Assembly: GCA_043721315.1 (NCBI GenBank)
Contig: JAYSQZ010000041.1
Coordinates: 1-25,659, forward strand
Direction: 5' to 3'
Source of the DNA: Elstera sp043721315
GTDB lineage: Bacteria > Pseudomonadota > Alphaproteobacteria > Elsterales > Elsteraceae
Length of the DNA: 25,659 nucleotides
This document shows positions 1 through 6,445 of this stretch, one piece after another; position 1 is the stretch's first letter, and every line of letters starts with the position of its first letter. Made by a program: the position numbers and the translations under genes. The notes beneath the pieces were generated by a model. It was not told where the DNA came from. It saw only the letters and a program-made list of their open reading frames with translations, and ran no database searches.

Positions 1-630
1 GCCAAAACCGGCGTGCTCGAAGGCCGCGATATGGCTAATAGCTTCAATATGTTGCGTGCGAATGATTTGATTTGGTCGTTCGTGGTAAATAATTACCTGC
101 TGGGCAAAGATCCGTTCCCCTTCGATCTGCTCTATTGGAACGGCGACTCTACCCGTATGCCCGCCGCGATGCACAGTTTCTACCTGCGGAAAATGTATCA
201 GGAGAATCTGCTGATCGAGCCGGGCGGGATCGAGCTTGAGGGCGTGAAGATTGATCTGCGGAAGGTGAAGACCCCCACATTGATCGTTTCCGCGCGTGAA
301 GATCATATCGCGCCGTGGAAAAGCACGTATGCGGGCACGCAGCTTTACAGCGGCCCAGTGCAGTTCCTGCTGGCGGGTTCCGGCCATATCGCTGGGATCG
401 TCAACCCGCCTGCGGCCAATAAATACGCCCACTGGATCCGCCCAGACTGCCCGGCAACGCCCGATGCATGGCTGGAGGGGGCGGAACAGCGCCCAGGCTC
501 CTGGTGGCCAACGTGGCGAGACTGGCTGCGCGGCCATTCCGGCGTAGAAATCCCGGCGCGGGCGTTGGGGGCGGAGAAGTTTCCGGTTCTGGAGGAAGCG
601 CCCGGTTCCTATGTTAAAATTCGCTCTTAG
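1..630 (+). CDS. phaC: Class I poly(3-hydroxyalkanoate) synthase, C-terminal part (5' truncated)
   Basis: The reading frame is open from base 1, so the gene starts outside the window; about 209 C-terminal residues are visible. PHA synthase polymerises (R)-3-hydroxyacyl-CoA into storage polyester at the granule surface. Two parts of the catalytic triad are present: the Asp in SAREDHIAPW (Asp codon at 301-303) and the His in SGHIAGIVNPP (His codon at 385-387). Both blocks match class I synthases closely. The nucleophilic Cys lies upstream of the window. The tail rich in Trp (SWWPTWRDWL) is also typical of class I enzymes. The stop codon overlaps the next gene by 20 bases, so the two are probably co-transcribed. 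Family assignment is secure; substrate range cannot be read from this fragment. Confidence 0.95.
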   Translation, partial: AKTGVLEGRDMANSFNMLRANDLIWSFVVNNYLLGKDPFPFDLLYWNGDSTRMPAAMHSFYLRKMYQENLLIEPGGIELEGVKIDLRKVKTPTLIVSAREDHIAPWKSTYAGTQLYSGPVQFLLAGSGHIAGIVNPPAANKYAHWIRPDCPATPDAWLEGAEQRPGSWWPTWRDWLRGHSGVEIPARALGAEKFPVLEEAPGSYVKIRS

Positions 631-1426
631 TCTCTGGCTCGCGGCGGCGCTGGTCAGTACCGCCGCCGCCGCTAACCCGCCGCAACGGGTAGTTTCAACC
701 AACCTTTGTGCCGATCAACTGGTGCTGGGGCTGCTACCGCGCGACCGCATTGCTGCCGTATCGCCCCTTGCCGCCGATCCAAGCCTTTCGGCAGCCTATC
801 GGCAGGCCGAGGGTATCCCGGTTGTGCGGCAAAGCGCCGAAGACGTGATCCGCCAGCGCCCGGATTTGGTTGTCGTGGGGAGTTTTCGCGAACGGAAAGC
901 GGCGGAAATCGTTGCCCGGCAAAGTATCGCCGTCCACTACCTGCCCACGCCTGAGGGGCTGGCGGCGACCGAAGCGATGATCCACGCCCTTGCAGCACGC
1001 TTAGGGGTGCCGGAAGCAGGTGACGCGATGGTCGCCCGCCTAACCGCCGATCTTGCCGCCGCTAAGGCCAAGACCCCGATAAACGCGCAAACGGCGCTAA
1101 TCTGGCGACCCAACGGCTATACCTCCGGCGCGAAATCGGTGAGCGGTGAGATTTTAGAAGCCGTCGGCTACCGCAATCTTGCAGGCAATCTAGGGGTTAC
1201 GCGCGGCGGGGCGGTGTCGGTGGAAGCCGTACTGGCGGCAAAACCCGACGTGCTGGTGATCGACGATCACATGAATACGGCCACGTCCCGCGCGCAGGCC
1301 ATCGTCACGCATCCGGCGTTAGCGGCCTCAACGGCAGAGCGGGTGCGCGTACCGAGTGCGGCTTGGATTTGCCCAGGCCCGAGCCTTGCCGAGGCCGCAA
1401 AGGCGCTCGTTCAGCATCGGCCCTAA
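611..1426 (+). CDS. Periplasmic metal-chelate/cobalamin-type ABC substrate-binding protein
   Basis: A protein of 271 residues with an N-terminal signal peptide (about residues 1-20, hydrophobic core and an Ala-rich end), so periplasmic. It resembles the helical-backbone metal receptor group (BtuF/FhuD/FepB type): an N-terminal RVVSTNLCADQLVLGL block, a middle RQRPDLVVVG block, and a C-terminal KPDVLVIDD block after a long helix. Such proteins carry cobalamin, heme or ferric siderophore to an inner-membrane ABC permease. No permease or ATPase gene is adjacent, so the ligand is unknown. The ATG lies 20 bases inside the 3' end of phaC, which suggests translational coupling to a functionally unrelated gene. 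No cobalamin riboswitch could sit in front of it because that space is phaC coding sequence. Confidence 0.8.
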   Translation: MLKFALSLWLAAALVSTAAAANPPQRVVSTNLCADQLVLGLLPRDRIAAVSPLAADPSLSAAYRQAEGIPVVRQSAEDVIRQRPDLVVVGSFRERKAAEIVARQSIAVHYLPTPEGLAATEAMIHALAARLGVPEAGDAMVARLTADLAAAKAKTPINAQTALIWRPNGYTSGAKSVSGEILEAVGYRNLAGNLGVTRGGAVSVEAVLAAKPDVLVIDDHMNTATSRAQAIVTHPALAASTAERVRVPSAAWICPGPSLAEAAKALVQHRP

Positions 1427-1571
1427 CCTGCGGCTTCTCGCGCTTCTGCATCCAAACTCGCGGCCAGCAGTATCGAGAGGAGGAAGATGAAATCCGTCAT
1501 CATCCAACACTAGCCTTCGTCCGCGCGCCCTGCACTGTTCTTCCTGCCTCACCCGCCCTAGGTTAATCCGC

Positions 1572-2351
1572 ATGGATACCCTTTCTGCCGTCGATGCGAC
1601 CGAGTTTTCCCTAACGCACTGGGCCGCACTGCTGGAGCGGCATCGGCAGTCTGTGCCGCATGACCTTGGCCCTGCCTGTACGTTTTTGCAGATTTTCGAG
1701 CCGCTGTTGGGAACGGCACCGCTGGTAATTGGGCAGTTGGGGCAATCGCTTGATGGGCGGATTGCGACGCGCACGGGCCATTCCCACTATATCAACGGGG
1801 CGGCGGCGCTCACCCATCTGCACTGCCTGCGCGCGCTGGTCGAAGGCGTACTGGTTGGGGCGGGCACTGTGATTGCCGATAATCCGCTCTTGACCGTGCG
1901 TCATGTGCCGGGGGAACAACCGGCGCGTATCGTGCTCGATCCTAATGGCCGCGTGCCAAACACGGCGCGGCTGTGGCATACGCCGGGGCGGCGGATTGTG
2001 ATGCAGCGGGGTAATCTCGTTCGTCCCGAAGGCGTTGAAATCGTGCCGCTACCAGGGGTGGCGGGCGAGCCGATTGCGCCGCAGGTGATTCTCGCGGCCT
2101 TGCGACAGGTAGGCATTCGCCGGATTTTGGTCGAAGGCGGCGCGCATACCCTGTCGCATTTCCTGGCCGCCGGGGCGTTAGACCGATTGCATTTCCTAAT
2201 CGGGCCGCTGATCCTCGGCTCGGGATTACCGGGCCTCACCCTGCCGCCGATTGACCGGCTCGACGGCGCGCTGCGCCCCATCACCCGCTGTTACCCGCTG
2301 TACGGCGGGGATATAATCGTTGATTGCGCGTTTTCGGAGAAAGACAGATGA
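1572..2351 (+). CDS. Stand-alone RibD C-terminal (reductase) domain protein
   Basis: 259 residues. From residue about 50 on it matches the RibD_C/dihydrofolate-reductase-like fold: GQLGQSLDGRIA (residues 54-65), GAGTVIADNPLLTVR (about 96-110) and ILVEGGAHTLSHFL. In riboflavin synthesis this fold reduces the ribosyl side chain of a diaminouracil intermediate with NADPH. Relatives reduce dihydropterins, including dihydromethanopterin reductase DmrA. The N-terminal deaminase domain of true RibD is absent; in its place are about 50 residues without recognisable zinc-deaminase motifs. The stop overlaps the next start as ATGA. The Shine-Dalgarno before its own ATG is weak. A pterin or flavin-like substrate is plausible, given the PTPS-like gene about 2.6 kb away, but not shown. 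Confidence 0.85.
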   Translation: MDTLSAVDATEFSLTHWAALLERHRQSVPHDLGPACTFLQIFEPLLGTAPLVIGQLGQSLDGRIATRTGHSHYINGAAALTHLHCLRALVEGVLVGAGTVIADNPLLTVRHVPGEQPARIVLDPNGRVPNTARLWHTPGRRIVMQRGNLVRPEGVEIVPLPGVAGEPIAPQVILAALRQVGIRRILVEGGAHTLSHFLAAGALDRLHFLIGPLILGSGLPGLTLPPIDRLDGALRPITRCYPLYGGDIIVDCAFSEKDR

Positions 2352-2875
2352 CCGAACGTTACCCGCGCCTTTTGCGCCTCGTCCACTGGTCGATGGGCCT
2401 CTTGATCGTCTCGGTTATCGGCATTGGGTTGCTGATGAACAGGATAGCACCGGGGCAGACCATGAACCAACTCTTCGATCTTCACCGATCCTTCGGCCTG
2501 ATCGCCCTCGCGCTCATCATTCTGCGTGCGTGGCTGCGTTGGAGAGGCCCCTTGCCGCCTCCCGCGCCAGGAATGCCGCCCGTACAACAGGCGGTGGTGA
2601 AGCTGGTGCATATCGGCTTCTACGGCCTGTTGCTGGCGCTGCCGATTTTAGGCTGGCTCGGCAGTTCGGCCTTCGGCGCACCGGTGATCTTTTTGGGAAT
2701 GGTGACATTGCCTGCACTGATCGCCCCCAATACCGCCCTCGCCGCACAACTTTTCACCCTTCACGAAATCTTCGCCTACACTCTCATTGGGCTGATCGTG
2801 TTGCATGTTTTAGGCGTGCTCTACCATCAATTCGTGCTGAAGGATGGGTTGCTGCGCCGCATGGGGCCGTTTTAA
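2348..2875 (+). CDS. Cytochrome b561 family membrane protein
   Basis: 175 residues with four predicted transmembrane helices and the His pattern of bacterial di-heme b561 (CybB type): LVHWSMG in helix 1 (His near 13), DLHRSFG before helix 2 (His near 46), KLVHIGFYG in helix 3 and VLHVLGVLYHQ in helix 4. Such proteins pass electrons between the quinone pool and periplasmic or membrane acceptors, for example superoxide. I chose the ATG at 2348, not an upstream ATG at 2324, because a GGAG Shine-Dalgarno lies about 8 bases before it and because it forms an ATGA overlap with the reductase gene. The overlap suggests the two are made together, perhaps with the b561 as an electron partner; that link is inference. 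Confidence 0.92.
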   Translation: MTERYPRLLRLVHWSMGLLIVSVIGIGLLMNRIAPGQTMNQLFDLHRSFGLIALALIILRAWLRWRGPLPPPAPGMPPVQQAVVKLVHIGFYGLLLALPILGWLGSSAFGAPVIFLGMVTLPALIAPNTALAAQLFTLHEIFAYTLIGLIVLHVLGVLYHQFVLKDGLLRRMGPF

Positions 2876-2886
2876 GCGGGAGAAAC

Positions 2887-3147
2887 ATTAGGCAAATATC
2901 TGTCTTGGACGCCGAAGACCAGTTGCCCGAACTGCTGCAGAGGGTTGAAGCGGGGGATGAGGTTATTATTACGCGGCATGGCATTCCGGTTGCGCGCCTC
3001 GTCCCCGTAAACCCTATCTCAGAGATTACGGCACGACGCATGTTGCTCGCGTCTGTTCGCTCCACCGCAAGAACGAAAGCAACTCCAGGCGAGACTGCGG
3101 CTCGGAGCCAAGATTTTCTGTATAACGATGATGGGCTTCCCGGATAA
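2887..3147 (+). CDS. Orphan Phd/YefM-type antitoxin with apparent ATT start
   Basis: 86 residues. The sequence RQISVLDAEDQLPELLQRV followed by EAGDEVIITRHGIPVARLVP is the classic prevent-host-death N-terminal DNA-binding domain, and the last residues DFLYNDDGLPG are a typical C-terminal end of such antitoxins. Antitoxins of this type bind DNA as repressors and neutralise a VapC/PIN or RelE/Doc toxin. The natural first codon is ATT at 2887, preceded by GGGAG about 5 bases upstream; no ATG, GTG or TTG fits before it, and the first alternative (TTG at 2905) would remove the conserved first strand. No toxin gene follows: the next 3 kb is a minus-strand operon. It could be a functional orphan with a rare start codon or a gene silenced by an ATG to ATT change. 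Confidence 0.7.
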   Translation: MRQISVLDAEDQLPELLQRVEAGDEVIITRHGIPVARLVPVNPISEITARRMLLASVRSTARTKATPGETAARSQDFLYNDDGLPG

Positions 3148-3163
3148 CGGCGGTCGATACCCC

Positions 3164-3952
3164 CTAACCCGGCACCGCCAACAGGTCCGTATGGCCGATG
3201 ACGCAGAAGCGCGTTGCGGCGTGTCGGGCAGTCTGCCAAGCCTGCCAATCGGAAACCGACCCTTCCTCTTGCGCTGCCGAGGCAATGCCGTCGATCAAGG
3301 CGGCAATCATCGCGGCCTGCTCTGGGCCTACGCGCCAGGGGCTGCGGGCGGTGAGAACGCGGTAGCCGCGCGCTTCAAGCCCCCTCTGCATCACACCGGG
3401 GGCGAGTGGGCCGAGGGCGGGGCCGCCGAAGCCTTTTTCGGTCTGTTGATGCCGGTTGAAGCCCGCCATGATCATATCATCGCTGGGATGCGGGAGTTCC
3501 CACCGCATCACGCCGTCATAGGATAGAGCGGCATAGAGCGGCAAGCGCCGGGCGGCAAGCGCGTCGAGAAAACGCTCCAACCAGAGGGCCGAGACCAGAT
3601 CGAACAACGCCGTCGCCGTCACCAGATCGGGCAAGGCTCCGGTGAGCGGTAACGGGTCTTCTACAAGATTGCGGTGCAGGCAGGTGACGTTCAAATCGGG
3701 GTCTTGTGTCCGCAGGGCCGCGCCTCGGAACGCCGCTTCCTCCAGCAACCCCGCGTCGCCGTCAACCAATACCCAGGACGTACCGGGGGCAAGGTGCGGG
3801 CGTAAGGTGGCCAGCATCGCGCCCGTCCCGCAGCCGAGATCGAGAATCCGGCGCGGGGCGAGGCGGGATACTTCCGCCAGCAATCCAACGTCACGCGCTG
3901 CTGCATCGGCAGGGGCGCGCAGGTCGAGCCAATCGGCAGAAAATCCACTCAT
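3164..3952 (-). CDS. Class I SAM-dependent methyltransferase
   Basis: 262 residues from the ATG at 3952. The SAM-binding motif I is clear (RILDLGCGTGAML, residues 35-47), followed by an acidic end of strand 2 (WVLVDGD) and a motif III-like LPDLVTATALFDLVSALWL. The target is unknown. The start overlaps the glycosyltransferase stop as ATGA, so this is the last gene of a four-gene translationally coupled minus-strand operon with the dehydrogenase, the PTPS-like protein and the glycosyltransferase. A GTG at 3958 is an alternative start two codons upstream. Context suggests methylation of a small molecule made by the operon, possibly a pterin glycoside, rather than of nucleic acid; this is inference. 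Only 16 bases separate its stop from the convergent antitoxin gene and no terminator is visible there. Confidence 0.85.
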   Translation of the reverse strand: MSGFSADWLDLRAPADAAARDVGLLAEVSRLAPRRILDLGCGTGAMLATLRPHLAPGTSWVLVDGDAGLLEEAAFRGAALRTQDPDLNVTCLHRNLVEDPLPLTGALPDLVTATALFDLVSALWLERFLDALAARRLPLYAALSYDGVMRWELPHPSDDMIMAGFNRHQQTEKGFGGPALGPLAPGVMQRGLEARGYRVLTARSPWRVGPEQAAMIAALIDGIASAAQEEGSVSDWQAWQTARHAATRFCVIGHTDLLAVPG

Positions 3953-4968
3953 ACCCACCGCTCCGCAATCTTGGCCGCGCTGCCATCCCAGGTTGGAAAC
4001 TCAATCGCCCGGCCTGCCTCGGCGAGGCGGTTGGCCAGCGCGGCATCGGTTAGCAGGCGGCGCAGATTCTTGCCAAGCGACGCCGCTGTCGGGGTTGCCC
4101 GCAGCGCCGCCCCCTCCGGCAGCCAATCCCCCACCGCGCCGCCCGTCGAGGCCACTGTTGGCAGACCGCAGGCGAGCGCATCGGCCAGGGCCATGCCAAA
4201 CCCTTCATAGTGGGCAGCGTGGACGTAGAAGGCGGCGCGCGCATAGGCATCTTCCAGCGCAGGCCCCGTGAGCGCGCCCGTGAGGCTAATCCGCGCCGTA
4301 AGGCCAAGGGCTGCGATTTGCGCCCTAAGCGCTACACCCGTTTCCGGCGAATGGGCGTCGGAGCCGACAATAGTCGCCGTCCAAGCCAAGTCTCGCACCA
4401 TCGCCAACGCCGCCACCAACCCATCGAAATTCTTGCGTGGGCTGATGGCCCCAACGCTCAAAATCATCGGCGGCACCTGGGGGTCCGCGCGGCGGTAGTG
4501 GGTGACTCCTGGCGGCGCGAGCAGAATTTTGTTCTCAGGCACGGAAAAGAGCCTATGCAGCGTTTCCCCGGTCGCCCGACTGGTCACGACGACCAGTTCC
4601 GCCCGGCTCAGGGCTTCGCGCTCGCTCGCCTCCAGGGCCGCCGCGTGCGCCGGGTCTAACCCGGTTTCGAGGCATAGCGGGTGATGGATAAGCGCCTGCC
4701 AGCGTTTGCCCTGCCGGTCGAGCCACGCCCCCGGCAGCACGGCAAAGGCTAGGCCATCAATCAAGATTGGCACATGGGTGGGGATTGGGGCCAGCAACGC
4801 TTCAGCCGTACCCAAATCGGCTTCGGACGGATGAGGGTAACTCCCCGGCAGGCTGATCGCAGTTACGCTTACCCCCGCCGCCGCCCATGCGCGCAACAGG
4901 GCTGCATCGTAACGATAGCCGCCCGTCGGCTGATCGAGATCGCCCGGATAACCGAAAACAGCCCTCAC
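3949..4968 (-). CDS. Glycosyltransferase family 4 (GT-B fold)
   Basis: 339 residues from the GTG at 4968. The C-terminal half shows GT4 hallmarks: ILSVGAISPRKNFDGLVAAL (donor-domain start), an ISLTGAL block, and the E-x7-E region HYEGFGMALADALACGLPTV, which binds the nucleotide-sugar. The N-terminal acceptor half (FGYPGDLDQPTGGYRYDAAL) is less conserved. It transfers a sugar from an NDP-sugar or similar donor, retaining the anomeric configuration; donor and acceptor are unknown. The GTG start overlaps the stop of the PTPS-like gene (GTGA) and is preferred over an upstream in-frame ATG at 4989 that would extend into that gene. No signal peptide or membrane helix, so cytoplasmic. In this operon it may glycosylate a pterin-type product. 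Confidence 0.88.
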   Translation of the reverse strand: MRAVFGYPGDLDQPTGGYRYDAALLRAWAAAGVSVTAISLPGSYPHPSEADLGTAEALLAPIPTHVPILIDGLAFAVLPGAWLDRQGKRWQALIHHPLCLETGLDPAHAAALEASEREALSRAELVVVTSRATGETLHRLFSVPENKILLAPPGVTHYRRADPQVPPMILSVGAISPRKNFDGLVAALAMVRDLAWTATIVGSDAHSPETGVALRAQIAALGLTARISLTGALTGPALEDAYARAAFYVHAAHYEGFGMALADALACGLPTVASTGGAVGDWLPEGAALRATPTAASLGKNLRRLLTDAALANRLAEAGRAIEFPTWDGSAAKIAERWV

Positions 4969-5366
4969 GCAATCGCCCCTTCGTACCAAGCGCGCGCGAT
5001 ATGGGATTCTTCAAGGCTAACGCGGATCTTATCCAACCCGCCCGCATGGGGGCCAAGGGCACCCGCTTGCACGGCGGCGCGCATCCCGTCGAAAATAAAG
5101 CGGGCCAGAAACTCGGTGGTGGTGATCTTGCCTAGCAGCGCCGGAACCGCATCGAGGTTCTGATAATTCAGCGGCGCTAACAGTTTCTTCAGCGCATCCG
5201 CCGCAAGGCCAATATCGACGACAAGGTTGTCCTGGTCCAACTCCGCCCGAAAGAAGGCGACATCGACAATGAAGGTTGCGCCGTGCAGCCCTTGCGCCGG
5301 GCCGAACACCGGGCGGGGCAGACTGTGGGCAATCATAATATGGTCGCGAACTTCCAGTGCAAACAT
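4965..5366 (-). CDS. Divergent 6-pyruvoyl-tetrahydropterin synthase / QueD-like protein
   Basis: 133 residues, the usual length for PTPS/QueD (T-fold). The first zinc His is recognisable (MIAHS, His14) and the second sits in LHGATF (His28). The third ligand of the canonical H-G-H pair is Ala30, and the catalytic Cys that normally lies a few residues before that pair is missing (the stretch is FGPAQG). The C-terminal SLEESHIARAWYE keeps the Glu/His region of the pterin pocket. The family normally converts dihydroneopterin triphosphate to 6-pyruvoyl- or 6-carboxy-tetrahydropterin; the altered site suggests a different reaction or metal. ATG at 5366 directly abuts the dehydrogenase stop (TGAATG) with AAGGAG upstream. 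No other queuosine genes are present, which argues against QueD proper. Confidence 0.75.
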   Translation of the reverse strand: MFALEVRDHIMIAHSLPRPVFGPAQGLHGATFIVDVAFFRAELDQDNLVVDIGLAADALKKLLAPLNYQNLDAVPALLGKITTTEFLARFIFDGMRAAVQAGALGPHAGGLDKIRVSLEESHIARAWYEGAIA

Positions 5367-6341
5367 TCAACGCACTCCTTCAGTGGGGTAGGAAATAAGG
5401 GGCATCAGAGCGCTGCCCCCTTCGGACAACAGCCGAGGCAGCCGTTTGGATGCCTCGGCAAACGGAATTGGCTCGGACAAAAGCGCATCGAAGCGCGCAT
5501 CGGCCAGCAACGCAAGCGCCGCCGCCAGCCGCCGCCCGTAGCTCCAGCGAGGCCGACGCCCCGGCGACACCTGCCCCACCTGGGAGGAGATGAGCTGCAA
5601 CCGCTTGCTATGAAACGCGCCGCCGAGGGACACCGCGACCGGCTTGGTGCCGTACCAACTGAGTTCGACCACACAGGCTTCCATCCCCGCGAGATCAAGC
5701 GCAGTTTGCAGCCCGGCGGGCACCCCGGAGGCATGGAAAACCACATCGGCGTCTTGGGCGGCGGCGGTATCAATGCCAACACCGAAATTAACCGCCAGCG
5801 CCTGCCGAGCGGGGTCCGGGTCGAGCAGCGTCACCGCCGCCCCCGGCAGGCCCGCAGCAAGGGCGGCGATCAACAGTCCTACAGACCCGCCGCCGACAAC
5901 CGCAATCCGGTCGGCAGGCCCCGCCCCGGAATCCCATATGGCATTCAACGCGGTTTCCATATTGGCCGCCAGAACCGCGCGCGCTGGAGGAAGATCGGGC
6001 GGCAGGGCCATAACCCGCGCCGAGTCGGCCTGAAACAGAGTTTGATGCGGGTGGAGCGTGAACACGCGCTGGCCCTGCCAGGGGTCTGGACCGTCGATAA
6101 CCTCCGCCACGCAGCAGTAGCCATATTTCACTGGAAACGGAAAATCGCCCTCTTGGGCCGCAACGCGCATCCGCTCGGTTTCGCTGGTAGGAATCTGGCC
6201 GTTCAGCACGAGGCGCTCTGTGCCCCGGCTCACCCCGGAATAGAGCGTTCGCAGCCGCAAATTTCCCGCCCCCAACGCCGCCGGACGCGCATCTATTTCC
6301 CCCGGTGCAACGTACCAAAGGGCGAGGGCGGCATCTGTCAC
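5367..6341 (-). CDS. MDR-family dehydrogenase without catalytic zinc ligands (BchC-like)
   Basis: 324 residues from the GTG at 6341, chosen because AGGAG lies 9 bases upstream; an ATG at 6434 would add 31 residues with no family resemblance. It belongs to the medium-chain dehydrogenase/reductase superfamily: a GroES-like N-terminal half and a Rossmann half with VVGGGSVGLL (about residues 148-157) for NAD(P). The usual zinc-binding Cys and GHE motifs are replaced by YSGVSRGTE (Ser38) and VKYGY, the pattern I associate with bacteriochlorophyllide dehydrogenase BchC and relatives, so zinc-independent chemistry is likely. No photosynthesis genes are near, so it is not assigned as bchC. First gene of the dehydrogenase / PTPS-like / glycosyltransferase / methyltransferase operon; its promoter must lie in the 104-base gap shared with divergent opgH. 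Confidence 0.82.
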   Translation of the reverse strand: MTDAALALWYVAPGEIDARPAALGAGNLRLRTLYSGVSRGTERLVLNGQIPTSETERMRVAAQEGDFPFPVKYGYCCVAEVIDGPDPWQGQRVFTLHPHQTLFQADSARVMALPPDLPPARAVLAANMETALNAIWDSGAGPADRIAVVGGGSVGLLIAALAAGLPGAAVTLLDPDPARQALAVNFGVGIDTAAAQDADVVFHASGVPAGLQTALDLAGMEACVVELSWYGTKPVAVSLGGAFHSKRLQLISSQVGQVSPGRRPRWSYGRRLAAALALLADARFDALLSEPIPFAEASKRLPRLLSEGGSALMPLISYPTEGVR

Positions 6342-6445
6342 GCTATAACACTCCTGGGCTTTCGGCGATGGGCCGGAAAGGACTATAGGAAGCTGACGCG
6401 GAATTGCCAGTGGCCCCTTTTGTTTTAACCCCATCGAGAGACACT

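Noticed and set aside
1427..1571. Short frame of 8 codons after a GGAGG-like site at about 1478-1515
   Set aside because: Too short and without any context; the GGAGG is probably chance or leader sequence for the next gene.
2320..2886. Long upstream extension of the antitoxin frame
   Set aside because: It covers the cytochrome b561 gene in another frame and has no protein-like features; family resemblance begins only at about 2887.
5283..6428. Plus-strand open frame of 381 codons
   Set aside because: It lies opposite the dehydrogenase, has a composition rich in Arg, His, Gln and Pro typical of antisense frames in GC-rich DNA, and matches no family.
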